Part shown: one piece after another, positions 18,869 through 26,989 of the stretch
Layout of the letters: every line of letters begins with the position of its first letter
Position numbering within the stretch: the first letter of the stretch is position 1
DNA from: Bacteroidales bacterium
GTDB lineage: Bacteria > Bacteroidota > Bacteroidia > Bacteroidales > P3
Assembly: GCA_024400505.1 (NCBI GenBank)
Contig: JAKSMP010000004.1
Span: forward strand, 1 to 64,000
DNA: 64,000 bases
Direction: 5' to 3'
Translations under genes and position numbers: made by a program
The notes under the pieces: generated by a model
What the model saw: the letters and a program-made list of their open reading frames with translations, nothing else
Told to the model about the DNA's origin: nothing
Database searches by the model: none

Positions 18869-18910
18869 GATAATGCCGTGATAATGCCGTGGTAATGCCG
18901 TGGTAACGCT
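18869..18910 (+). repeat. 11-bp tandem repeat (TAATGCCGTGG)
   Basis: About 3.5 tandem copies of an 11-12 bp unit around TAATGCCGTGG, with small variations, in the spacer before the 19270 gene. Confidence 0.75.
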
Positions 18911-19237
18911 TTGCAAAAGAGTGGATAGTTCAAGGATTCTCTTCCCCATTTTTAGCGAGCAACATCAGCCTTGCCAGCTTCAAACCCATCACCGAGCCCC
19001 ATGAAAATGACCGTATTTTGCCCTTTATCGCTTGTTATCGCCCATCTCATTTTGGTAGATGCAAAAAAGTTTGTAATTTTGCAATCGATTTCGAGTCTAT
19101 GCAGCATAACCTTACGTCTAAAAGACTTTGCACAACAACCATCGGACTAAGGACTCGGCACGACAAAGAAACTCAGAAAAACACCTATGCAAAACCGATA
19201 TGCACCGAAATAATCAAGCCAAATGGGAAAAAAAATG

Positions 19238-19245
19238 TATCTTTG
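19238..19245 (+). promoter_or_regulatory. -7 box before the 19270 gene
   Basis: TATCTTTG followed by CAAA, 25 bp before the chosen start. A second candidate box, TAATTTTG, lies at 19074-19081. Confidence 0.6.
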
Positions 19246-19269
19246 CAAAATATTTTAGGACAACTGAAC

Positions 19270-20163
19270 ATGAAACAACATAGTAAGTCAATGCGTATGT
19301 GGCTCATGCTGGCAGTGGTAGGGGCAATAGTTTTGCCATCACAAGGAGCTAAGGCACAAGAGCAAAAAATGAAACTTGACCTATTTTCGGGTTTGTCGCT
19401 CAATCTGCGCGACATCAATTATGAACGCCAATACGATGTGCTTATCAATCTCACCCCTGGTTTCAGATGGAAGATGGGCAACCATTTTGAGTTGTGCGGA
19501 CAGGCCATCGTGCCTTTGGTCAACCAATACAACTATCAGTCTGCCAAAGTTCGCCCACGAATCCTCGCGTTGAGCAAAGAAATGAAAGTGGGGCCGCTAT
19601 GTGCCAAGATCTCGGGTGGTTTCTTCTCGTTCGATCGATATGGCGTTGACCTAAAAGCATTCCTACCCGTATGCGATTGGTTTGCATTCGAAGGCCGATT
19701 TGGGTGCACGGGTTACTACTCGCTAGTGGACGGCTGGGACATGAGCCCAATGGGGCGACTGACAGGATTTGTGGGGGGCAACATCTACATCAAGCGTTGG
19801 AAGACCCAGTTGCGTGGCTTGGTGGGGCGTTTTGTGTATGAGGATTATGGCCTAGAGTGCGAAGGAATGCGCCATTTCCGCCATTCAACAGTGGGCGTGT
19901 ATGGCAGCTGGAACAACTATGACAAGTTCAATGCAGGATTTCGCATAACGGCTATGCTCCCACCCTTCAAACGCAGAGACCGCTTTCTGACCATCCGACC
20001 TGCATCGTGTTTCAATCTGAGTTATGCTGTTGAATACCACGACTACACCAACAAACTTTATACCACCGATCCCGAGGCCAACATCAGAGAGGGCGCATTC
20101 AGCAGAGATATCTTGGAATGGGGATTCCAAGCCGAAAAGCCCGACTTTGAAATAGTTAAATAA
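19270..20163 (+). CDS. Predicted outer-membrane beta-barrel protein
   Basis: The frame is open further upstream, but the ATG at 19270 is preferred because it gives a Sec signal peptide (about residues 1-31, ending GAKAQ) and sits just after a -7 box. The mature part (about 265 residues) is rich in alternating aromatic strands (for example NLTPGFRWKMGNHFEL and FRHSTVGVYGSWNNY), as in small outer-membrane barrels. Family not recognised with confidence. The YjbH-like gene starts 28 bp later, so the two may form an envelope or exopolysaccharide-associated pair; this is inference from context. Confidence 0.7.
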   Translation: MKQHSKSMRMWLMLAVVGAIVLPSQGAKAQEQKMKLDLFSGLSLNLRDINYERQYDVLINLTPGFRWKMGNHFELCGQAIVPLVNQYNYQSAKVRPRILALSKEMKVGPLCAKISGGFFSFDRYGVDLKAFLPVCDWFAFEGRFGCTGYYSLVDGWDMSPMGRLTGFVGGNIYIKRWKTQLRGLVGRFVYEDYGLECEGMRHFRHSTVGVYGSWNNYDKFNAGFRITAMLPPFKRRDRFLTIRPASCFNLSYAVEYHDYTNKLYTTDPEANIREGAFSRDILEWGFQAEKPDFEIVK

Positions 20164-20191
20164 GCGGTAAATCATAGAACGAAAATTATTT

Positions 20192-20926
20192 ATGAAGAAA
20201 TATATTCTATTTATCATCTCTTTAGCCACGCTATCGTTGCCCAGCCTGGCTCAACAATACCAAGGCATGTCGGGCATGATACATGTGCCCACTGCCGAAA
20301 TGGACCAAGAAGGCGAAGTCCGCCTGGGTGGGCACTACCTACATCAATCCATGCTACCCGATGTGGGGTTCCTCTATCTGGACGAAAAATACAACACCTT
20401 CGATTACTATGCAAGCATTACCCCCTACCGATGGGTAGAACTATCGTATATATGCACCGAGCGCATCATCCCTCGCGGAGAGGGGCACTATTTTACCAAA
20501 GACCGCCATGTGTCGGCCAAATTCCAGCTGATGCAGGAGCGACAATATATTCCCGCCTTAGCCTTGGGCATGGACGATGTGGCCACCACGGCTTTCAATC
20601 CTGACAGAGAAAACCAGCAGCTCTATTTCACCAATATATATCTGGCAGCATCGAAACATCACCAGTTCTCATGTGGCGAGCTAGGAGGGCATCTTGCATA
20701 CCGGCGCTATTTTCGCAGCTATAACGCTAAGTGGAACGGCTTGATAGGCGGACTCACTTTCCGTCCATCATTCTTCCCCCAAGCACGCGTGATTTTAGAA
20801 TATTCTGGCAATGAAATTGCAATAGGCATTGATGCCCGATTGTTCAAATATTTCTTGATTCAGGCCAGCCTCATGGACTTCAAATATCCAAGCGTGGGTC
20901 TGTGTTTCGTAAAAAATTTGCTCTGA
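20192..20926 (+). CDS. YjbH-like outer-membrane protein
   Basis: A 244-residue exported protein with a signal peptide ending near PSLAQ (residue 21). It then carries QGMSGMIHVPTAEM, FDYYASITPYRWVELSY and FGIDAR-like (AIGIDARLF) patterns typical of YjbH-domain beta-barrels. It is far shorter than enterobacterial YjbH (about 700), matching the single-barrel form seen in Bacteroidetes. Members are linked to exopolysaccharide secretion in other bacteria; that role here is inferred. It follows the 19270 barrel gene closely. Confidence 0.75.
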   Translation: MKKYILFIISLATLSLPSLAQQYQGMSGMIHVPTAEMDQEGEVRLGGHYLHQSMLPDVGFLYLDEKYNTFDYYASITPYRWVELSYICTERIIPRGEGHYFTKDRHVSAKFQLMQERQYIPALALGMDDVATTAFNPDRENQQLYFTNIYLAASKHHQFSCGELGGHLAYRRYFRSYNAKWNGLIGGLTFRPSFFPQARVILEYSGNEIAIGIDARLFKYFLIQASLMDFKYPSVGLCFVKNLL

Positions 20927-20962
20927 AATAGAATAAAATATCGAGAAATCAAAAATAATTTG

Positions 20963-20970
20963 TATATTTG
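20963..20970 (+). promoter_or_regulatory. -7 box of the 21074 lipoprotein gene
   Basis: TATATTTG followed by CATG, about 105 bp before the start codon. The leader between them is unremarkable. Confidence 0.6.
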
Positions 20971-21073
20971 CATGTTCTAATATACCACAACAATGCCATC
21001 CTTGATACGCGTTGCACATTGTGTATTAGATTGTTAAATGCAATAACATAGTAAACAAATACATTAATATAAA

Positions 21074-21463
21074 ATGAAAAAGTTAAGAAAAATCTTGTTG
21101 GGTGCAGTAGCCATGTTTGGTGTAATGGCTTCTTTTACTTTCACCTCTTGCACAAAGGATCAGGATGTGTCTTTGGAAGATGCTAACATCCCCAACATCA
21201 ATATGTACAATGCAGATGCCAAAGATGGTCAGTACGTTAATTGCGAATTGTGCAATCAGTGTGGCTTCCCCGCTCACATGGTTGCTCCTGGCGATCATTG
21301 CACTAAATTGTTCATGCCTGGCGAATGTGGTGTTGAACATTGTGGTCGTATAAACAAAATTCATCGCCACACTTTTTGGAATCTGAGCCACGGCGAGGAC
21401 TATCCTGTTGAAATCTCAACCCACTGTGGTGGACATTTCCATGATGGTGCTATGTTCTTGTAA
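21074..21463 (+). CDS. Small lipoprotein with a Cys/His-rich C-terminal region
   Basis: A 129-residue protein of unrecognised family. It has a signal peptide with lipobox FTSC (acylated Cys near residue 26). The mature part carries two cysteine clusters, CELCNQCG (about 57-64) and CGVEHCG, with further Cys in between, then IHRH and HCGGHFHDG near the C-terminus. The number and spacing of Cys and His suggest metal binding or disulphides. A promoter upstream and a terminator 26 bp after the stop make it a single-gene unit. Function cannot be named. Confidence 0.75.
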   Translation: MKKLRKILLGAVAMFGVMASFTFTSCTKDQDVSLEDANIPNINMYNADAKDGQYVNCELCNQCGFPAHMVAPGDHCTKLFMPGECGVEHCGRINKIHRHTFWNLSHGEDYPVEISTHCGGHFHDGAMFL

Positions 21464-21488
21464 TAGATTTTTCCAGCTCAAATATATA

Positions 21489-21516
21489 GGAGTCCATCTG
21501 CATGGGCTCCTTTTTT
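21489..21516 (+). terminator. Terminator after the Cys/His-rich lipoprotein gene
   Basis: Stem GGAGTCC / GGGCTCC (21489-21495 with 21504-21510, one G-T pair) followed by six T residues. Confidence 0.8.
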
Positions 21517-21623
21517 ATTATAGCCATCGGCATAACGGTGACTAATAGCAAGACCAACTCTTGAAGCAAGTGCAGATAAGGCAGAGTGACAGAGGCAAAT
21601 GGAGAGCCTTTATGAGCTTGGTG

Positions 21624-21653
21624 GGTGTCAGGTGTCGTGGGTGTCAGGTGTCA
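21624..21653 (-). repeat. TGACAC half-site repeat, copy 4
   Basis: On the minus strand it reads TGACACCTGACACC, four bases, then GACACCTGACACC, in the same four-unit arrangement as the other copies. It lies between the terminator of the 21074 gene and the end of the DUF58 gene. Nothing else is seen in 21517-21766. Confidence 0.65.
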
Positions 21654-21766
21654 TTCTTAATATTGGATTTCGACAAGAAACCAACATAGAAGCCATATCC
21701 AACTTGAGAGAACACTCCTATCGATGTAAATGGGGGAATGAAGAAGGCCTGCTTTAATAGGATAAT

Positions 21767-22702
21767 TTAGTTGCTGCCCCTCTTGAGCAGGTAAGGCAGC
21801 AATACTTGGTCGAAGCCTTTGGATACATCCACTGGCTGATAGTCAATCCTATATTTGACAGCATGCTGCTTGATTTCAGCCGATTGTCGTGCCACTTGTT
21901 CACGATACTGCTGTGCCACATCAGCTGGATTGACCTTGACATGCTTCCCACTTTCAAGGTCGATAAATTCTGTAGGACGGTTGGGATAGTCAAATTGCAA
22001 TTCCTGTCCATGATGGAGCACATGGAAAAATATTACTTCATGCTTGCAATGGCGCAGATGCCGCAATGCATCAATGAGCGGGTCTTGGTCGCTAGGCGAA
22101 ACAAAAGCATCAGTAAGGAGAATCACTAACGAACGCTTGTGCAAGGCCTCGGCTGTGAGGTGAAGCGAATCAGAAATGAGGGTTTGACGCCGATGAATGG
22201 CATCCTGATGCATGTCAGGGATGGGTTGCAGAAGTTCCTTCTCCATCACTCCTAACAAATACTGCTGGTGAGCCCTGCTGCTGCGACATTCCGACTGAAA
22301 ATCTATCTTGTCGCTAATCAATGTCAGTCCAAAAGCATCGCGCTGCCTGACAAACAATTCTGAAAGCACAGCCGCTGCCTCAAAGGCAAAAGTAAGTTTG
22401 TTGGGGTGAGCCATATTGCCGTGGCTCTCGGTTGGGAAAAGCATAGATCCACTATGATCAACCACCAACTGGCACCGGAGATTGGTTTCTTCTTCGAATC
22501 GCTTTACAAACAACTTGTTTGTGCGGCCATATAGCTTCCAGTCGATATTGCGAGTGGATTCGCCCACAGTATATTGCCTATGCTCGGCAAACTCTACTGA
22601 GAAACCATGAAAAGGACTTCTATGCAAACCAGTGAGGAACCCTTCCACAATCTGGCGTGCATAGAAGTCCAGCGACTTATATTTTTCTAATCCTTCGAAC
22701 AA
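21767..22702 (-). CDS. DUF58 domain protein
   Basis: The 311-residue cytoplasmic protein opens with a short helical region (LDFYARQIVEGFLTGLHRSP) and has GESTRNIDWKLYGRTNKLFV near residue 48, the DUF58 hallmark. This is followed by a von Willebrand A-like fold with the metal-binding motif DHSGSM near residue 89 and LLTDAFVSP near residue 193. In Bacteroidetes such proteins often sit with a MoxR ATPase and BatA/BatB genes; here only thioredoxin precedes, 4 bp upstream. The role is unknown beyond a scaffold or regulatory one. Confidence 0.9.
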   Translation of the reverse strand: MFEGLEKYKSLDFYARQIVEGFLTGLHRSPFHGFSVEFAEHRQYTVGESTRNIDWKLYGRTNKLFVKRFEEETNLRCQLVVDHSGSMLFPTESHGNMAHPNKLTFAFEAAAVLSELFVRQRDAFGLTLISDKIDFQSECRSSRAHQQYLLGVMEKELLQPIPDMHQDAIHRRQTLISDSLHLTAEALHKRSLVILLTDAFVSPSDQDPLIDALRHLRHCKHEVIFFHVLHHGQELQFDYPNRPTEFIDLESGKHVKVNPADVAQQYREQVARQSAEIKQHAVKYRIDYQPVDVSKGFDQVLLPYLLKRGSN

Positions 22703-22706
22703 GAGA

Positions 22707-23021
22707 TTAAAGGAGTGCGTTGATTTTGTCAGTCAGCGTGCTTTTCTGAACAGCACCTACAGCCTTGTCTTTCAGTTCACCATTTTTGAAGAAGAGAATG
22801 GTGGGGACATTACGGATGCGGAATCTTGCAGCAATCGAAGAACATTCTTCAACATCGGCTTTGCAGATAGCAGCACGGCCTTCATACTCTCCGGCGATTT
22901 CTTCTACAACGGGAGCGAGTGCCTTGCAGGGGCCACACCAAGTTGCACCAAAGTCAACCATTACTACGGAGTTATTGCTGAGGACTTCGTCAAAATTTTG
23001 TTCAGTGATATTGATTTCCAT
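22707..23021 (-). CDS. trxA: Thioredoxin
   Basis: A 104-residue thioredoxin, the family's standard length. It has VDFGATWCGPCKALAP with the redox WCGPC near residue 31 and the cis-proline loop RNVPTILFFKNG near residue 74. There is no signal peptide, so it is cytoplasmic. It is the first gene of a two-gene unit with DUF58, and a -7 box lies 37 bp before the start. Confidence 0.97.
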   Translation of the reverse strand: MEINITEQNFDEVLSNNSVVMVDFGATWCGPCKALAPVVEEIAGEYEGRAAICKADVEECSSIAARFRIRNVPTILFFKNGELKDKAVGAVQKSTLTDKINALL

Positions 23022-23057
23022 GATAGTTTAAATGTTAAATGTTGATATTTGAGACTG

Positions 23058-23065
23058 CAAAGATA
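23058..23065 (-). promoter_or_regulatory. -7 box of the trxA promoter
   Basis: Minus-strand TATCTTTG followed by CAG, 37 bp before the trxA start codon. Confidence 0.65.
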
Positions 23066-23224
23066 CAAAAAAAAATCATCAATGAAACAATCTCCCTCTC
23101 AAAAAAAAAAATATACACCCACCACACCAGCTTAATGCACTATTCTTCAAATAAATACATACATCCATTTTTTATTGTTGAAAACTCTCTTGCTCCCAAA
23201 GGCTATTATTAATAATATTTTATG

Positions 23225-23385
23225 TACCTTTGCAATTAAGAATAAAGCGGCTTTGCCCCGCCGCCGAAACCTCGAATGGATGATTAATGCAATGCTAGCC
23301 AAACATTTATAGACGCATTATTCCATCCTTGAGCTTGTTAGGCTGACGTGGCGAAACAGCAAGTATTAACTATTATAGAATCATT
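23225..23385 (+). promoter_or_regulatory. Promoter and structured leader of the MltD-like gene
   Basis: TACCTTTG at 23225-23232 is a good -7 box. The predicted leader of about 150 nt contains a GC-rich segment (GCGGCTTTGCCCCGCCGC) and an imperfect long stem formed by GGATGATTAATGC near 23278 and GCATTATTCCATCC near 23315. No known riboswitch class was recognised. Confidence 0.5.
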
Positions 23386-24672
23386 ATGACAAAACATACC
23401 TTTCTCGCACTTGTTGCACTATTTTTTACGGCCCAATTTGGTCATGCTCAAAACCCAACCAACCCTGAAGCAGCAAACATGGCCGAGCAATTTGTGAACA
23501 ACTACGACAGCCTGCTGAACAGCTATGTGCTGAGCAAGTATGCCGCCACAAATCATCGCCAACGCGCTAACATCAATACCGATTATGCATTCGACCAAGT
23601 GCCAGATTCGGTAATTGCCAATCGGTTGCGCTCACTGCACACCATTATCCCCATGACATACAACAAAGAGGTCCGTTCTTACATTCGCATGTATCTCAAT
23701 CGAATGAAGACCCGATTGGATGTGATGCTCACTCTCTCCGAATTCTATCACCCAATCTTTGAAGAGGCTCTGGCCAGATATAATGTGCCCGAAGAGTTGA
23801 AATACCTCACAATTGTAGAGTCGGCCATGAATCCTCAAGCCACTTCCAGAGTGGGGGCAGCAGGTCTATGGCAATTCATGTACACAACTGGCAAAAATTA
23901 TGGATTGGAGGTGAACTCTGTAATAGATGAAAGGCGCGACACATACAAATCTACTGATGCTGCAGCACACTATATCCGCGACCTTTACAAGATTTTTGGC
24001 AACTGGCACCTGGCCATTGCTGCCTACAACTGCGGACCTGGAAACATCAACAAAGCCATTGCCCGTTCGGGCGGCAAGAAAGATTTCTGGGAGATATACC
24101 CCTACCTTCCCCACGAGACCCGAGGATATATCCCCGCTTTTATCGCAGCCACCTATATTATGAATTTCTATCCAGAGCATGGCCTTCACCCCAAACGCGT
24201 GGCGATTCCTCTCCGCACAGACACTATCATGGTGGAACGAAATATGCTCTTTTGCTATATCAACAAATACACCCATATAGACATCGAGGAGCTTCGCACA
24301 CTCAACCCCCAATACCGAGCCGACTTGATACCTGGCGAAGGTGGTTCCTATCCCCTCTGTTTGCCCACAGCCAAGATGGACGACCTCATCACTTGGGCAG
24401 ACTCCATTTTCTTGGCATCAGAAGATTCGCTCAGCCGCCGCTCAACCTTCACCCCATCTACGGTGGAGGATCGTGACATACCCAGCTACAACAATGGTGC
24501 TAAATCGAAATCAAAATCACACGCCGACAACTCTACCTACCACAAAGTACGTCGCGGAGAAACCCTCTCCAAGATTGCTTCGAAACACGGCACCACTATA
24601 GCTAAAATCAAAAAGCTCAACGGTCTAAAATCTGACAAAATCAGAGAAGGCCAACGCCTGAGAGTGAGATAA
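23386..24672 (+). CDS. Membrane-bound-type lytic murein transglycosylase with LysM (MltD-like)
   Basis: Cleaves peptidoglycan glycan strands to 1,6-anhydro ends in the periplasm. The 428 residues begin with a signal peptide (about 1-21, ending GHAQ). An SLT/GH23 domain covers about residues 120-250, with the catalytic Glu in YLTIVESAMNPQ, then GAAGLWQFM and AAYNCGPGN. A divergent LysM-like stretch lies around residues 285-335. A clear C-terminal LysM (KVRRGETLSKIASKHGTT) occupies about residues 385-428. No lipobox is seen. The following DivIC-like and NlpC/P60 genes are close, giving a cell-wall cluster. Confidence 0.93.
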   Translation: MTKHTFLALVALFFTAQFGHAQNPTNPEAANMAEQFVNNYDSLLNSYVLSKYAATNHRQRANINTDYAFDQVPDSVIANRLRSLHTIIPMTYNKEVRSYIRMYLNRMKTRLDVMLTLSEFYHPIFEEALARYNVPEELKYLTIVESAMNPQATSRVGAAGLWQFMYTTGKNYGLEVNSVIDERRDTYKSTDAAAHYIRDLYKIFGNWHLAIAAYNCGPGNINKAIARSGGKKDFWEIYPYLPHETRGYIPAFIAATYIMNFYPEHGLHPKRVAIPLRTDTIMVERNMLFCYINKYTHIDIEELRTLNPQYRADLIPGEGGSYPLCLPTAKMDDLITWADSIFLASEDSLSRRSTFTPSTVEDRDIPSYNNGAKSKSKSHADNSTYHKVRRGETLSKIASKHGTTIAKIKKLNGLKSDKIREGQRLRVR

Positions 24673-24706
24673 TCATCATCTAACAAATCGAGCAACAAGT
24701 AAGCAC

Positions 24707-25006
24707 ATGAAAAAACTGGCCAACTTTCTTTGGAAAAAGAAAATATACGTCATCGTATTCATCATCTTTGCATTCGCCATCCTTTACGGAAGCGATACCA
24801 ATATCTTTGTGATACATCACCTGCAGCGTGAAGTGGCTGACATCAATCGTGAATCAGACATGCTGGAGAAGCAGATTATCGAAGAGCAATCAGAGAATGA
24901 GAAGCTGCGTGTTCATCCCGAGGCACTAGAAGCTTACGGCCGCGAGACTTACTATATGAAACGTGCCAACGAGGACATATTCATTATCAAGACTCAAGAA
25001 AAGTGA
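24707..25006 (+). CDS. Septum formation initiator family protein (DivIC/FtsB-like)
   Basis: A 99-residue protein with one transmembrane segment (about 13-30, YVIVFIIFAFAILYG) and a coiled-coil region after it (EVADINRESDMLEKQIIEEQ). It ends in a short globular part with EAYGRETYYMKRANED, typical of the DivIC/FtsB family. Members bridge divisome proteins FtsL and FtsQ/DivIB. It lies 34 bp after the transglycosylase gene and 4 bp before the NlpC/P60 gene. Confidence 0.9.
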   Translation: MKKLANFLWKKKIYVIVFIIFAFAILYGSDTNIFVIHHLQREVADINRESDMLEKQIIEEQSENEKLRVHPEALEAYGRETYYMKRANEDIFIIKTQEK

Positions 25007-25010
25007 CACC

Positions 25011-25604
25011 ATGCGCAAGCGTTTCCCTTTTATATTAATGTTCTTGGTCGCAGTTTCACTAACCTCTTGCGACGTAATACATAAAATTCTCAACACCGAT
25101 TTGGAAGAAGAGGACTATTCTCTTGGGGAATTATATGTGGACGAATATGTGAAGGAAGTACCCTTCACCCCTACCCCATCTTCAGAGGCAAAAGCAGCGG
25201 GCAATGTGAATGCCTTAGGCATTGAACGTGCCCCTGGCGATAACGAACAGTTATACGATGCCATCAAAGCCTGGATAGGCACACCCTACAAATATGGCGG
25301 CACCACCAAGGAAGGTGTTGACTGCTCTGCTTTTGTGGGACATATCTATCGACAAGTGTTTGGGAAAAATCTGCACCGCGTGGCTAACGATATGCAGCAA
25401 GACTGCCAACTCATCACCCGCAGCGAACTCAAAGAGGGCGACTTAGTCTTCTTCATCAATTCCAAAGGAAAGGTTTCCCATGTGGGCATATACCTCAAAG
25501 ATGACATTTTTGCCCATTCATCCACATCCCGAGGTGTGATTATATCCCGCCTCACCGACAGTTATTGGTCCAAACACTTCTACAAAGGCGGACGAGTAAA
25601 ATAA
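25011..25604 (+). CDS. NlpC/P60 family lipoprotein endopeptidase
   Basis: Start at 25011 is preferred: MRKRFPFILMFLVAVSLTSC gives a lipoprotein signal (Cys 20), and it lies 4 bp after the DivIC-like gene; an upstream in-frame ATG lies inside that gene. The 197-residue product has a C-terminal C40 peptidase domain: TPYKYGGTTKEGVDCSAFVG with the nucleophile Cys near residue 106, then GDLVFF and SHVGIYL with the catalytic His, and FAHSSTSRGV. It likely cuts peptidoglycan stem peptides at the envelope. Confidence 0.93.
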   Translation: MRKRFPFILMFLVAVSLTSCDVIHKILNTDLEEEDYSLGELYVDEYVKEVPFTPTPSSEAKAAGNVNALGIERAPGDNEQLYDAIKAWIGTPYKYGGTTKEGVDCSAFVGHIYRQVFGKNLHRVANDMQQDCQLITRSELKEGDLVFFINSKGKVSHVGIYLKDDIFAHSSTSRGVIISRLTDSYWSKHFYKGGRVK

Positions 25605-25642
25605 TATTGATTTCTATTAAATTACTAAATAAATTCTAAATC

Positions 25643-26893
25643 ATGAAAAAAATCATTACAACTTTAACTTTTGCCGTGGCAATCATGCTTGGCACTACCG
25701 CTATGGCACAGCATCACCATCACGATGGCAAAGAATGCTGCCAACAGAACACAAACAACACCGAACTGAAATGCCAAGACAAACCCTGCTGCAAAGAAGG
25801 TCAGAAAGAAGCTGCCGTTGAGCATCAGTGCTGCGCACAAGAGAAATGCAAGGATCACCAACATCCCCACCATGCTCAAAATGCATGCTGCAAAGAAGGT
25901 GAAATGCACAATCACCACAACGGCCATGCTCACGAGTTTCGCCCCAATGGCAAGGTAATTGTCAACCTTTTTGAACATTTCGGTGCCACTTCAACCTCTA
26001 CTGGCTGGAATCAAAACGGTTTCCAAATGGAACGTGCTTATTTTGGCTACAAATATCAGTTCAGCCCCGAATGGAGCACCACTGTTATCCTCGATGCTCA
26101 GCAAGGCAATGACCTCAACATTGAACACGTATTCCTGAAAAATGCATTTGTGCAGTACAGCAGCAAAGGTCTCACCGTCAGCGCCGGTGTCATCCCCACC
26201 GTTCAGGGTACCATGGCAGAGAACTGCTGGGGCTACCGTTATGTGGCTCGTTCCATGTACGACCTCTATGGCTACGGCAACACCGCCGACCTTGGTATTT
26301 TTGTTAAGTACGACATCAATGACATCTTGAGTGCTGACTTGAGCATGTTGAACGGCGAAGGTTTCCGCAAGATCCAGCTCAACGACCACTATCTCTATGG
26401 TGCAGGCATCACTTTCAGCCCCTATAAAGGTTTCAACCTGCGTGTGTATGGTGATATCCAAACCACCGACACCAACGCCGTCTTGAATTCAACTCTTAGC
26501 GGCGCCGATACCTCTTACACCCCTTCTGCTCGCAAAAACCTCCAAGTACATGCAGGATACGACAATAAATACTTCCGTGTAGGTGCTGAATACAACTGGC
26601 AGTTCTGCTCCGACTTCACCAAAGGACACTTGGCTACTGGTCTCTCTGTCTATGCTACTGGCAAGGTCACTCCTCGCCTCAACATCTTTGCTCGCTACGA
26701 CCGCGGCGTATCCAAAGACAATAGCCTCCTTGCCACCGCTTGGAACTACAATCAGAATGGACAAAACATGTTCTTCGGTGTTGACTACCGCATCAATAAG
26801 ATGGTTGCTATTGCTCCCGCTGTTCAATACCACATCGATCCCGCCAACAACACCACTCTTTACGCTTATTTGAGCGGCAAAATCTCCTTTTAA
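25643..26893 (+). CDS. Outer-membrane barrel protein with His/Cys-rich N-terminal extension
   Basis: A 416-residue exported protein. A signal peptide (about 1-23, ending AMAQ) precedes a region of about 75 residues crowded with His and Cys: HHHH at the new N-terminus, then CC or C pairs in KECCQQ, KPCCKEG, HQCCAQEKC and NACCKEG, and clusters HPHH and HNHH. The rest (about residues 97-416) resembles a porin or phosphate-selective-porin barrel, with FQMERAYFGYKYQFSPEW, TVSAGVIPTVQG and a final aromatic KISF strand. The combination suggests a barrel with a metal-binding periplasmic or surface tail; the metal is unknown. Confidence 0.8.
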   Translation: MKKIITTLTFAVAIMLGTTAMAQHHHHDGKECCQQNTNNTELKCQDKPCCKEGQKEAAVEHQCCAQEKCKDHQHPHHAQNACCKEGEMHNHHNGHAHEFRPNGKVIVNLFEHFGATSTSTGWNQNGFQMERAYFGYKYQFSPEWSTTVILDAQQGNDLNIEHVFLKNAFVQYSSKGLTVSAGVIPTVQGTMAENCWGYRYVARSMYDLYGYGNTADLGIFVKYDINDILSADLSMLNGEGFRKIQLNDHYLYGAGITFSPYKGFNLRVYGDIQTTDTNAVLNSTLSGADTSYTPSARKNLQVHAGYDNKYFRVGAEYNWQFCSDFTKGHLATGLSVYATGKVTPRLNIFARYDRGVSKDNSLLATAWNYNQNGQNMFFGVDYRINKMVAIAPAVQYHIDPANNTTLYAYLSGKISF

Positions 26894-26989
26894 GTATTTG
26901 TCAAAATAATATTCAAAGCCGTTCCTATCCAGGGGCGGCTTTGATAGTTCCCCAAAACAACAAGTTATACAAATCCTCATCAAAATAAT

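Noticed and set aside
23225..23385. Known riboswitch or 6S-like RNA
   Set aside because: The leader has stems, but I could not match any class (TPP, cobalamin, SAM, preQ1) by its conserved core, so it is only reported as structured.
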